Origin: QHWK01 sp035315685
GTDB lineage: Bacteria > Acidobacteriota > Vicinamibacteria > Vicinamibacterales > CAVVIG01
Direction: 5' to 3'
Assembly: GCA_035315685.1 (NCBI GenBank)
Contig: DATFXR010000395.1
Location: 1 to 24,201 of the forward strand
DNA: 24,201 nt
The notes under the pieces were generated by a model. The model searched no databases. It had not been told where the DNA came from and worked only from the letters and a program-made list of their open reading frames with translations. Position 1 is the stretch's first letter; each line of letters opens with the position of its first letter. The translations under genes and the position numbers were made by a program. Positions 8,034 to 15,164 of this stretch are shown here, in pieces.

Positions 8034-8419
8034 TGTTTGCGCTCCTTCAGCCGCTCCGCGGTCCACGGCACGCGATGCGTCTGCTTGCCGAGCATCGCGA
8101 CCGTGCCCTCCATCGAGCCATCGTCCAGCAGCTTTCCCTCGATCTCGATTGTCGTCGGATCCTCGGCGCCGTCGACCTCACCGGCGATCTTCAGCACGCC
8201 GCCGTCGAACTCTCCTTTCAGCTCGATCTCCTTGCGCTCACCGACATGCTGCGTCGGCATCGTGATGGTTCCGGTCACGGTCGTGCCGTCCTGTTTCAGC
8301 ACCAGCGCGACCGGGACGACGTGGCCGCCCTGGAGCCCCATGTTCCAGGTACCGGTGACGTTCGGCGCGGCGTCGGCTGCGAGCACGATCGCGATGAGGG
8401 CTGCGAGAATGGTGGGCAT
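8030..8419 (-). CDS. Small secreted beta-rich protein, first gene of the DUF1552/ADOP operon
   Basis: A strong AAAGGAG precedes the ATG at 8419. The 129-residue protein opens with a short signal peptide (MPTILAALIAIVLAADA). The mature part is almost entirely alternating strands: NVTGTWNMGLQGG, VPVALVLKQDGTTVTGTITM, IELKGEFDGGVLKIAGEV and IEIEGKLLDDGSMEGTVAM. This pattern suggests a small lipocalin-like or beta-barrel fold, possibly binding a hydrophobic ligand, but that is inference. The TGA overlaps the GTG start of the DUF1552 gene, implying translational coupling. Its promoter region is shared with the divergent two-component system and holds a symmetric operator-like element. Confidence 0.75.
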   Translation of the reverse strand: MPTILAALIAIVLAADAAPNVTGTWNMGLQGGHVVPVALVLKQDGTTVTGTITMPTQHVGERKEIELKGEFDGGVLKIAGEVDGAEDPTTIEIEGKLLDDGSMEGTVAMLGKQTHRVPWTAERLKERKQ

Positions 8420-8456
8420 AGGCGTCTCCTTTCCTGGTCACGCTATCGCGGCGCGC

Positions 8457-8495
8457 GTGAACGGCGCGTGAACGATCCGTTCAGCTGCCGTTCAG
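8457..8495. promoter_or_regulatory. Symmetric four-box operator-like element (GTGAACG x2 / CGTTCAG x2)
   Basis: GTGAACG occurs at 8457-8463 and 8468-8474, and CGTTCAG at 8478-8484 and 8489-8495. Each pair is a direct repeat with an 11-bp period, and the two pairs form an inverted repeat centred on 8476. Tandem half-sites one helical turn apart are the classical binding pattern of OmpR/PhoP-family regulators, and such a regulator starts at 8540. The right-hand pair ends 12 bp before a TATCTT hexamer, the spacing known for enterobacterial PhoP boxes upstream of their -10 element. Autoregulation, and control of the divergent operon, are inferred. Confidence 0.7.
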
Positions 8496-8507
8496 CTCTC
8501 CGTGCGG

Positions 8508-8513
8508 TATCTT
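8508..8513 (+). promoter_or_regulatory. Possible -10 element (TATCTT) of the two-component operon
   Basis: TATCTT matches the -10 consensus at four of six positions. It lies 12 bp after the last CGTTCAG box and 26 bp before the response-regulator ATG at 8540. There is no good -35 hexamer, as expected if the regulator itself activates the promoter. Assigned by position only. Confidence 0.4.
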
Positions 8514-8539
8514 TCTCGTGTCGTCATGCATCGAGAGTC

Positions 8540-9202
8540 ATGCGGGTTCTAGTCGTCGAGGATGAGCCGGGGATCGCGCGGCAGCTGGCCGGCGCGCTTG
8601 GCGACGCCGGCTATGTCGTGGACGCCGCCGCGGACGGCGCCCGGGCCGATTTCCTGGCACAGACCGAGCGCTACGACGCGGTGGTGCTCGATCTCGGTCT
8701 TCCGAACGTGGACGGACTCACCCTGCTGCGCCGGTGGCGCGATACCGGTCTCGCGATGCCGGTGATCGTCCTCACCGCGCGCGGCAGCTGGCACGAAAAG
8801 GTCCAGGGCATCGACAGCGGCGCCGACGACTACGTGTCGAAGCCGTTCCGCGTCGAAGAGGTGCTCGCGCGCCTGCGCGCGCTGATTCGCCGCGCCACCG
8901 GACAGGTGACGCCGGAGTTGCGCTGCGGCGCCGTTGCCCTCGATCCGCGCGCGGCGAAAGTGACACTGGACGGCGCACCGGTGAAGCTGACCAGCCACGA
9001 ATTCCGCGTCCTCTCGTATCTGATGCACCACCGCGGGCGGGTCGTGTCACAGAGCGAACTGACCGAGCACATCTACGCGCAGAGCGCCGATCGCGATTCG
9101 AACACGGTCGAGGTCTTCATCGCGCGGCTGCGTCGCAAGCTCGGCGCGTCGCTGATCGAAACCGTGCGCGGGCTCGGCTATCGCATGGAGGCCGACCGGT
9201 GA
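8540..9202 (+). CDS. OmpR/PhoP-family response regulator
   Basis: This 220-residue regulator has an N-terminal receiver and a C-terminal winged-helix DNA-binding domain. In the receiver, the acidic cluster is VVEDE (residues 5-9). Asp51 in AVVLDLGLPNVDGL is the expected phosphorylation site, Thr79 is in VIVLTARG, and Lys101 is in DDYVSKPF. All key residues are intact. The effector domain shows LTSHEFRVLSYLMHHRGRVVSQSEL and the recognition part SNTVEVFIARLRRKLG, ending ETVRGLGYRME. The ATG at 8540 has only a weak GAGAG upstream. The stop overlaps the kinase GTG by 4 bp, so the two form a coupled operon. The CGTTCA boxes just upstream are the likely binding sites. Confidence 0.95.
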   Translation: MRVLVVEDEPGIARQLAGALGDAGYVVDAAADGARADFLAQTERYDAVVLDLGLPNVDGLTLLRRWRDTGLAMPVIVLTARGSWHEKVQGIDSGADDYVSKPFRVEEVLARLRALIRRATGQVTPELRCGAVALDPRAAKVTLDGAPVKLTSHEFRVLSYLMHHRGRVVSQSELTEHIYAQSADRDSNTVEVFIARLRRKLGASLIETVRGLGYRMEADR

Positions 9203-10206
9203 CCGCGCTGTCGCTGCGCGCCCGCGTCATGATCGGCGCTGTCCTCTGGACGATCGGCCTGCTCATGGTCGCGAGCGTGGTCGGCATCATGGCGCTGCTC
9301 GGCCATCCGATCCAGCACGCGTTCGTGCTGCATTTCTTCTTCACCCACCCGGGTGAATCGCTCGGCGTCGCGATGGTCTGCCTGGTGCTCGGGTTCTGGC
9401 AGGTGAAGAAGGGGCTCTCGGCGCTCGACCAGTTACGCGAGCGCCTCGGCGCGGTGCGCGAAGGGCGGGAACAGCAGGTCACGGGTGCCTTCCCTGCCGA
9501 AGTGAATCCGCTGGTGCATGATCTGAACGCGCTGCTGGAGAACCGCGCGCGCGCCATCCGCCGCGCCGTCGCGAAGGCCGGCGATCTCGCGCACGGTTTG
9601 AAGACGCCGCTCGCCGTGCTCGCGCAGGAAGCGACGCGCGCGAAGGCTGCCGGACAGGATGAGCTGGCGGCATCGATCGAGCATCAGATCGATCGCATGC
9701 GTCGGCAGGTCGACTATCACCTCGCGCAGGCGCGCGCGGCGGCATCTGGCGCGGCGCCGGGGGCACGCGCGGCGATCTTCGAGTCAGCCGACGGCCTGGC
9801 GCGGACGCTGCTGCGCCTGCACGCCGATCGCGGCGTCACAATCCAGCTCGACGTCGCGCCGGATCACCTGGTTCGCGGCCAGCGCGAGGATCTCGACGAG
9901 ATGCTCGGCAACCTGCTCGACAACGCGTGCAAATGGGCGCGCGCCCGGATCGTCGTCTCGTCCGTGGCGAGCAACGGCAGCATCGCGATCACGGTGGATG
10001 ACGACGGCCCAGGCATCGCGCCGTCGATGCGCGCGATGGTGCTGCAGCGCGGCGTTCGCGCCGACGAAGCGGCACCCGGCTCCGGTCTCGGCCTCGCCAT
10101 CGTCCGCGATCTCGCGGACGTGTACGGCGGATCGATCGCGCTGGACGCGTCGCCCCTCGGCGGCCTTCGCGCACGCCTGCAGCTGCCTTCGAATCAAGGC
10201 CGGTAA
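9199..10206 (+). CDS. Membrane sensor histidine kinase, partner of the upstream regulator
   Basis: The GTG start overlaps the regulator stop (GTGA), giving 335 residues. Two transmembrane segments, about 12-34 and 54-67, enclose a very short outer loop of about 20 residues with four His (36, 40, 45, 50). A linker of about 60 residues follows, then the dimerisation helix with the phospho-acceptor His132 in DLAHGLKTPLAVLAQE. The catalytic ATPase domain shows the N box NLLDNACKWA, the G1 box DDDGPGIAP and the G2 box GSGLGLAIV. All core motifs are intact. The tiny loop excludes a large periplasmic sensor domain; a metal, acid or membrane cue, or a partner protein, is more likely. The tandem and overlap with the OmpR-type regulator fix the pairing. 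Confidence 0.93.
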   Translation: MTALSLRARVMIGAVLWTIGLLMVASVVGIMALLGHPIQHAFVLHFFFTHPGESLGVAMVCLVLGFWQVKKGLSALDQLRERLGAVREGREQQVTGAFPAEVNPLVHDLNALLENRARAIRRAVAKAGDLAHGLKTPLAVLAQEATRAKAAGQDELAASIEHQIDRMRRQVDYHLAQARAAASGAAPGARAAIFESADGLARTLLRLHADRGVTIQLDVAPDHLVRGQREDLDEMLGNLLDNACKWARARIVVSSVASNGSIAITVDDDGPGIAPSMRAMVLQRGVRADEAAPGSGLGLAIVRDLADVYGGSIALDASPLGGLRARLQLPSNQGR

Positions 10207-10377
10207 CGGCTGGGAGCGGGGGCCAACGGCCGGGCGCTTCAAGGCGAATGTTCAGCCGGGATTTCTGATCGCGGCGACGCGGCGGTTTTGTCGCGCAAGG
10301 TTGGGCCGACGAGGTTAGGCGGCTCGGATCGAGGGCGTGACAGGCGAACGCGGCAGTACAATTCGAGTGATCACGAT

Positions 10378-11220
10378 ATGCGCCCGCGAAGCGGACTCGG
10401 CAGAACGACCCGCGCACTGGCCGCCCCGTGCATCGCCGTCCTTCTGGCCGTGTCGCTGCGCGCTGCGGCCGGGCAGGTCACGATCATGCGCTACGCGCGC
10501 CAGAGTCCCGTCCCGGTGAACCACGGTCTCCCCGACATCCAGCGCGGCTTCACGTTCTGCCGTCTGCGCTACGAGCGCACTCGCCGCCAGCGCAAAAGCG
10601 GTTGGTGGGACGACTACCCGGCTTCGGATTTCAACTTTCTGACCCGCCTCGAAGAACTCACCACGGTTTCGATCAGCCGCTGGGCGAACGGCGATCCGGG
10701 CTTCGCACAGGTCACGATCGAGGATCCGAACCTGTTCCACTGTCCGTACCTGAAGATGCAAGGCGGCGCGAACTACGATTTCACCGACGAGGAGATCGCC
10801 ACGCTCCGCCGGTACTTCCTCAAGGGTGGCTTCCTGTGGGAGGACGACAACTGGACCGAAGCGGATTGGGAATACATCAGGGCGAACCTGGTCAGGATTC
10901 TTCCCGAATACCCGATTGTGGAAATCACCCCTGGTCACCCCCTCCTCGAGATGCTCTACGACGTGCACGAGGTCCCGCAGATCCCAAGCATCGAATCGTG
11001 GCGCCGGAGCGGCGGGCGCGCCGACGAGTTCGGCGCCGGTCCGCCGCACCTGTACGCGATCATCGGGGAGAACAACCGGCTGATGGTACTGGTGAGCCTC
11101 AATTGCGACACGTCGGACAGTTGGGAGCGGGAAGGCGACAATCCCGAGTACTTTCAGCGGTTCTCGCCGGAGGGGTACGCGCTCGGAATCGACGTTGCTA
11201 TCTGGGTGATGAGCCACTGA
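10378..11220 (+). CDS. Exported DUF4159 protein
   Basis: The ATG at 10378 gives 280 residues starting with a signal peptide (TRALAAPCIAVLLAVSLRAAA). An upstream in-frame ATG at 10288 would put 30 charged residues before the signal and was rejected. The mature protein matches DUF4159: FTFCRLRYER, DFNFLTRLEELTTV, VTIEDPNLFHCPYLKMQGG, ATLRRYFLKGGFLWEDDNW and a C-terminal GIDVAIWVMSH. The family resembles a glutamine-amidotransferase-like flavodoxin fold without catalytic proof. DUF4159 genes often occur near MoxR/DUF58 clusters, but none is present here, so context does not help. The 171 bases upstream (10207-10377) hold no feature I can support. Confidence 0.88.
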   Translation: MRPRSGLGRTTRALAAPCIAVLLAVSLRAAAGQVTIMRYARQSPVPVNHGLPDIQRGFTFCRLRYERTRRQRKSGWWDDYPASDFNFLTRLEELTTVSISRWANGDPGFAQVTIEDPNLFHCPYLKMQGGANYDFTDEEIATLRRYFLKGGFLWEDDNWTEADWEYIRANLVRILPEYPIVEITPGHPLLEMLYDVHEVPQIPSIESWRRSGGRADEFGAGPPHLYAIIGENNRLMVLVSLNCDTSDSWEREGDNPEYFQRFSPEGYALGIDVAIWVMSH

Positions 11221-11224
11221 CGCC

Positions 11225-11255
11225 ACGTCACGTCGACACTGCCGCGGCGTGACGT
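11225..11255. terminator. Possible bidirectional terminator between convergent genes
   Basis: ACGTCACG at 11225-11232 and CGTGACGT at 11248-11255 are perfect 8-bp inverted repeats with a 15-base loop. They lie exactly in the 35-base gap between the converging DUF4159 and DUF4157 genes. There is no U-tract on either side, so intrinsic termination is uncertain. Confidence 0.35.
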
Positions 11256-12884
11256 TCACTTCTGGCCGACAATCTCGAGCAGCACGCCGCGGATCCGGTT
11301 GTATTCCTTGGCCTTCTCCTCGAAGTTTCCTTTGATGATGTCCTTGTCCTGGCCCCACGCCTTTGCGAACTCGGCCTCGCTCGCTTCGTCCGTCGGCCAC
11401 TTCACGTTCGCCTTGCCGTGCATGAGGCCGCTCTTGCTGTACATCGCCTCCGCGGTCATCGCGCCCGGCGTGCGCGAAGCCATTCGGTCCAGGCTGGTGG
11501 CGTCTTTGCTGGTGTCTTTCGTGCCGTACCAACCCATCTTCATGAACGCGCCCGAGAGGAGGAACGCGTAATCCGGGTCGCCTGCGAGCGCGGGGTTGTC
11601 GCGGATGGCCTGAGCCGAGCTTTTCAACCGCGCCGCGACCGTGTCGCCAGTCCCGGGCAGGTCTTCGGGCTTGATCCCGGGCGGATCGCCGTTCTTCTCG
11701 TATTCGTTGCCCCAGCGCTCGAGCGTGGCGGCGGCGTTCTCGTAGTTGCGCCGTCCTGTGACCTGCACCGGACCGCGGCCGACGTAGGCGAAATTCTCGT
11801 TCGTCTGGGGCCCGCTCCAGTCCTTCGGCAGATTGCGCCTGTCGGGGTTGATGTTCTGGTTGCTGGCGTAGCGCTTGCGGTACTCGGACAGCTGGGTATT
11901 CGTATAAAACGGGTCCCGGTCGGCGCCGCCTTCCTCCTGTTCGTTGTAGGCGCTCGCAGGGTCGATATCGCCTTCCACCATGTGGCTGAACTGACCGCTC
12001 TCCTTGAACCCCTGCGCCAAAAAGAAGGCCCGGCTTTCGACCGTGTCCATCTTGAAGATCGTGAACGTACGGTTGGTCAAGTCCGTGTACCGATCGATCA
12101 CCTCGCCGGTCTGTTTCGCAAGCATCGGGTAGATGCGTTGCATATCGTCGATCGTCAGGGCTTCGGTCATCGGCGTACCGCCGCCGTGCGCGCTGGAAGC
12201 AGACAGCTCGACGTCTTGCGGCGTCAAGGCCTTGGCCTTGGCGAGGGCAGTGTGTTCGGGTGCCCGCGCCGCGATGGGAATGAACGAGTTGTCGGCGGCG
12301 AAGCGTTGTTCGGCGGCGTCGGCCTCGCGCTCGGCCGCAGCGGCGTCTGCGCCACTGCGTGGACGTCGCTGCTGGACCACGTGAGCGAGTTCGTGCGCGA
12401 GGAGCGAATCGCCCTCGCGCGTCCCGGGCCGGTAGCGCCCCGCCGCGAAGTGGATGTGGGAATCGAAGGTGAGCGCGGCGGCCCGGGCATCGCGCGCCGG
12501 GTCGGCGCGGCGTGAGCCCTCGTGTGCGCGCACGTCCGAGAAGTCCTGGCCGAACCGGGCCTCGAAACGGGAGCGCACGGCAGCCGGCAGGGTGCTGCCT
12601 TGAGCGTCCGACACTTTCACGCCGGCCGCGCGACCGTGCAGGTCGGGCTGGCCGTCAGTTGCGACGCGCCCGCCCATCGCGAATGCCGACGCCCTCGGCG
12701 ACACTTGCTGCGTTGCGCACGTGGGGCAACCGCCGCCGCAGGCACAGCCGGTGGCCCCAACCTTGGCTTGAAAGGCGGTGACCTGATGGCTGCGCGCGTG
12801 AACTCGCTCGGAGCGTCTGGATCGCGACTGATTTGCGGAGTGGTTCTGCGAACGGATACGCGCCTTTTGTGCAAAGGTCTGCAT
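11256..12884 (-). CDS. DUF4157 (eCIS-core) protein fused to a GH19/lysozyme-like domain
   Basis: The start at 12884 has AAGG eight bases upstream; an extension to 12959 is less likely. The 542-residue protein has three parts. First is a basic tail with a Cys cluster (CACGGGCPTC, residues 47-56) often seen before DUF4157. Next is DUF4157 at about 99-172, from LPAAVRSRFEARFGQDFSDVRAH to the zinc-protease motif HELAHVVQQ (164-172). Last is a C-terminal domain resembling GH19 chitinases and phage endolysins, with AFFLAQGFKESGQF (Glu295 as candidate acid) and GRGPVQVTGRRNYENAA. DUF4157 is associated with effectors of extracellular contractile injection systems. No injection-system genes are in the window. 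A peptidoglycan- or chitin-cutting effector is the best guess; there is no classical signal peptide. Confidence 0.8.
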   Translation of the reverse strand: MQTFAQKARIRSQNHSANQSRSRRSERVHARSHQVTAFQAKVGATGCACGGGCPTCATQQVSPRASAFAMGGRVATDGQPDLHGRAAGVKVSDAQGSTLPAAVRSRFEARFGQDFSDVRAHEGSRRADPARDARAAALTFDSHIHFAAGRYRPGTREGDSLLAHELAHVVQQRRPRSGADAAAAEREADAAEQRFAADNSFIPIAARAPEHTALAKAKALTPQDVELSASSAHGGGTPMTEALTIDDMQRIYPMLAKQTGEVIDRYTDLTNRTFTIFKMDTVESRAFFLAQGFKESGQFSHMVEGDIDPASAYNEQEEGGADRDPFYTNTQLSEYRKRYASNQNINPDRRNLPKDWSGPQTNENFAYVGRGPVQVTGRRNYENAAATLERWGNEYEKNGDPPGIKPEDLPGTGDTVAARLKSSAQAIRDNPALAGDPDYAFLLSGAFMKMGWYGTKDTSKDATSLDRMASRTPGAMTAEAMYSKSGLMHGKANVKWPTDEASEAEFAKAWGQDKDIIKGNFEEKAKEYNRIRGVLLEIVGQK

Positions 12885-13060
12885 GCTGATGACCTTATCG
12901 CGCAAGACAATCACTTCAACGGCATCGTCGCCGTGCCAAGGAACGCTCTCGCGCCGCAAAATAGTACTTCAATACCACCCCATGATGACGGCCGACGCCG
13001 GCGACGCGCGGATTTTTTGCGGGCCGCGGCCCGCGTCTCACGGTACGCTCGGAGACACAT

Positions 13061-14212
13061 ATGGCCAACGAGACTGTCATGTCATCGCGGCCAGTCGATT
13101 GGCCGACGCCTCACACTCCGTCCACGCTTCGGGCGCTGTACTGGCGTCCGATCATCTTCGCGAGCGCACTTGCGGCCGTCTGGTTGGCCGCGGCCTGTCG
13201 CGCGACGCCCTCGAGCTCCGCGTCCACGGTGACCGCCGACACGTGGGCCGTTGTCGACGGGCGGAACATTTCGCGCCAGGACGTCGAGATGGCCTACCGG
13301 CGAGCGCCGAATCCCGGGCGGGCGCTCTCGGAAGAGGAGGCCCTGACCGCCAAGTTGAACCTGCTCGATGATCTCATCGTCCAGGACATTCTTCTGGCGA
13401 AAGCGAGTCAACTCAGGCTCGAAATTGGCCAGAGCGACCTGGAGAGCGCGTTGGCTAGCACCAGGAAAAATCTTCCGGACGACGCCTTCCAGCAGGAACT
13501 GAAGCAACGCGGTCTGACAACAGCGGACGTGCGCGAGGGACTGCGGCGCGAGCTGCTCGCGCAGAAAGTCATCGCTCAAGAAGTGACCGCGAAGGTCACG
13601 GTCGGCGATCGAGAAGTCACCGACTTCTTCGCCGCCAATCGCGCGCAGTTCAACGTGCCCGAGGAGGCATATCGTCTGGCGCAAATCGTCGTCACGCCGG
13701 TGCGCGATGCACAGGTGACCAACCGGAACGGCGACGACGCGACGACTCCGCAGGAGGCAGTCGCGAAAACGCAGATGCTGATGGAGCGCTTGAAAAGCGG
13801 CGCGTCGTTCCAGGAGGTTGCGGCGAGCTTCTCCGAGGATCCCGAGACGGCGCCGCGCGGCGGCGACCTGGGATTCGTCCCGATGTCCAGGCTGAAGCAG
13901 GCCCCGCCATCGTTGCGCAACGCGGTTCTGAACAAAGAGCCAGGATCGATCTCCGTCGTGAGCGCGGAGGGCGCCTACACGATCGTGCTGGTCGTCGCTC
14001 ACGAGCTGGCGGGGCAGCGCGATCTCTCGATGCCGGCGGTCCGCGAGCAAATCATGCAAGCGCTGCGGACGCGCAAAGAGCAGCTGCTGCGGACCGCCTA
14101 CCTGACGGCGGCGAAGAGCGATGCGAAGATCGTCAACTACCTCGCCCGTCGGTTGGTCGAGTCAGGCGGCAAGCCACCGAGCCTGCCGGTCCCGTCGTCG
14201 GGCGCAAAATAG
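13061..14212 (+). CDS. Parvulin-type peptidyl-prolyl isomerase lipoprotein (SurA/PrsA-like)
   Basis: GGAG lies seven bases before the ATG at 13061, giving 383 residues. The N-terminus has an unusually long polar stretch, then a hydrophobic segment ending in the lipobox LAAAC, so Cys46 is the probable lipidated residue. A start at the internal ATG at 13079 would shorten the polar stretch. Residues about 60-180 are helical like the SurA N-terminal chaperone domain (LNLLDDLIVQDILLAKASQ). Residues about 204-313 form the parvulin domain (YRLAQIVVTPV, then LKSGASFQEVAASFSED, then GGDLGFVPMSRL). Such proteins help fold exported or outer-membrane proteins. It is divergent from the DUF4157 gene with a 176-base gap, and fits a neighbourhood rich in secreted proteins. 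Confidence 0.9.
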   Translation: MANETVMSSRPVDWPTPHTPSTLRALYWRPIIFASALAAVWLAAACRATPSSSASTVTADTWAVVDGRNISRQDVEMAYRRAPNPGRALSEEEALTAKLNLLDDLIVQDILLAKASQLRLEIGQSDLESALASTRKNLPDDAFQQELKQRGLTTADVREGLRRELLAQKVIAQEVTAKVTVGDREVTDFFAANRAQFNVPEEAYRLAQIVVTPVRDAQVTNRNGDDATTPQEAVAKTQMLMERLKSGASFQEVAASFSEDPETAPRGGDLGFVPMSRLKQAPPSLRNAVLNKEPGSISVVSAEGAYTIVLVVAHELAGQRDLSMPAVREQIMQALRTRKEQLLRTAYLTAAKSDAKIVNYLARRLVESGGKPPSLPVPSSGAK

Positions 14213-14402
14213 CTGCGGCGGCAACTGCAGATAACAGTCGTAACGAACAGAAAACAGAAAGCGACTCACCGAGGCGCCGTACAAAGCCAGAAATCCAAAG
14301 AGAAGAGCCAGCCGCTCGGTCCAACGCGTGGAAACGCGAAAACGCCGCAAACGCGTGGAGTGTCAGGAACGTTCCAGCAGTTTCGAGCAGGCAGCGCGAG
14401 AA

Positions 14403-15026
14403 ATGATGCGTCGAGGCCAGCGACATATTCTTGCGGTCATCGGCGTCGTACTGTCGCTTGCCGCGTTTGCCTGCAGTTCGTCTTCGGTTGCACCGAGCAC
14501 CACAGGTCCATTCGTGGTCGTCGGTCACGTGTTCGACTATCGAACCAACGCCGCCGTTTCGGGCGCGACCGTTTCTTATGGCGACCTGTTGAGCCCGACG
14601 GTTCTTCCCAGTGATCCGCGCACGCGTTCCGATGGCAGCGGCTCGTGGCAGCTGTCCCTGACGGCCGGCGAGTATCACGTCTGGGTCGACAACGTCTACC
14701 GCGGACAGGCTCTCGTGCGCACCGGTGTCAACCGAACGGATCTGCTCGTGCAACCGGCAGGATGCAAGGGCGTGTATGGCACGGTCGGCGATGCCCGTAC
14801 CGGTCAGGCGCTTGCGAGCGCGATCGTTTCCTTTCTAGGCCTCACAGCAACCAGCGCGTCCGACGGCACCTATCGGTTCGACCTGGGCTGCGCCGCCCAG
14901 GTCGCGTTTGGTACCATCGGCCTGTCGGTCACTCGAACTGGCTATCAGGATCGATCGCTGCCCATGGGCCGCGGTGAAAACCTGCAGGACGTCATCCGGC
15001 AGGATGTCGATCTCACTCCGCGATGA
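14403..15026 (+). CDS. Putative lipoprotein with two carboxypeptidase-regulatory-like domains
   Basis: I place the start at the ATG at 14403 (a second ATG follows at once) because the signal sequence RHILAVIGVVLSLAAFAC begins just after it. An upstream ATG at 14328 would add a charged stretch. No strong ribosome-binding site is seen. The 207-residue product has a signal ending AAFAC; Cys24 may be lipidated, though the box is atypical. Two beta-sandwich repeats follow: FVVVGHVFDYRTNAAVSGATVSYGD..., and GCKGVYGTVGDARTGQALASAIVSFL... with SDGTYRFDLG. Such domains are structural modules of exported proteins. It lies 190 bases after the parvulin gene on the same strand; that gap holds no recognisable element. 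Specific function unknown. Confidence 0.7.
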   Translation: MMRRGQRHILAVIGVVLSLAAFACSSSSVAPSTTGPFVVVGHVFDYRTNAAVSGATVSYGDLLSPTVLPSDPRTRSDGSGSWQLSLTAGEYHVWVDNVYRGQALVRTGVNRTDLLVQPAGCKGVYGTVGDARTGQALASAIVSFLGLTATSASDGTYRFDLGCAAQVAFGTIGLSVTRTGYQDRSLPMGRGENLQDVIRQDVDLTPR

Positions 15027-15044
15027 ACGTTTCGGTAGACGCTA

Positions 15045-15098
15045 TGCGCGCGGCCAAACGGCAGGCCTGAAGGCCTGCGCTACGTGAGGCCGCGCGCA
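15045..15098. repeat. Nested inverted repeat (hairpin within hairpin), REP-like
   Basis: Outer arms TGCGCGCGGCC (15045-15055) and GGCCGCGCGCA (15088-15098) are perfect 11-bp complements. Inside, GCAGGCC and GGCCTGC pair around a TGAA loop at 15061-15078. It lies 18 bases after the preceding stop, between convergent genes, so it may end transcription. On the minus strand the inner part reads GTAGCGCAGGCCTTCAGGCC, resembling the element at 20676. Confidence 0.75.
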
Positions 15099-15129
15099 AT
15101 TCTGGAATGCGCTTTCAGATGCGTAGTTT

Positions 15130-15164
15130 CCCAGTCCCCGGTTCCCGAGTCCCCAGTCCCTACG
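15130..15164. repeat. Second heptad repeat tract (CCCNNNN), G-rich on the minus strand
   Basis: Five consecutive 7-base units begin with CCC: CCCAGTC, CCCGGTT, CCCGAGT, CCCCAGT and CCCTACG. The minus strand therefore carries five runs of three or four G separated by 3-4 bases, a G-quadruplex motif. The tract overlaps the stop codon (15160-15162) of the Asp-box gene, so the G-rich sequence would lie at the end of its mRNA. Confidence 0.65.
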
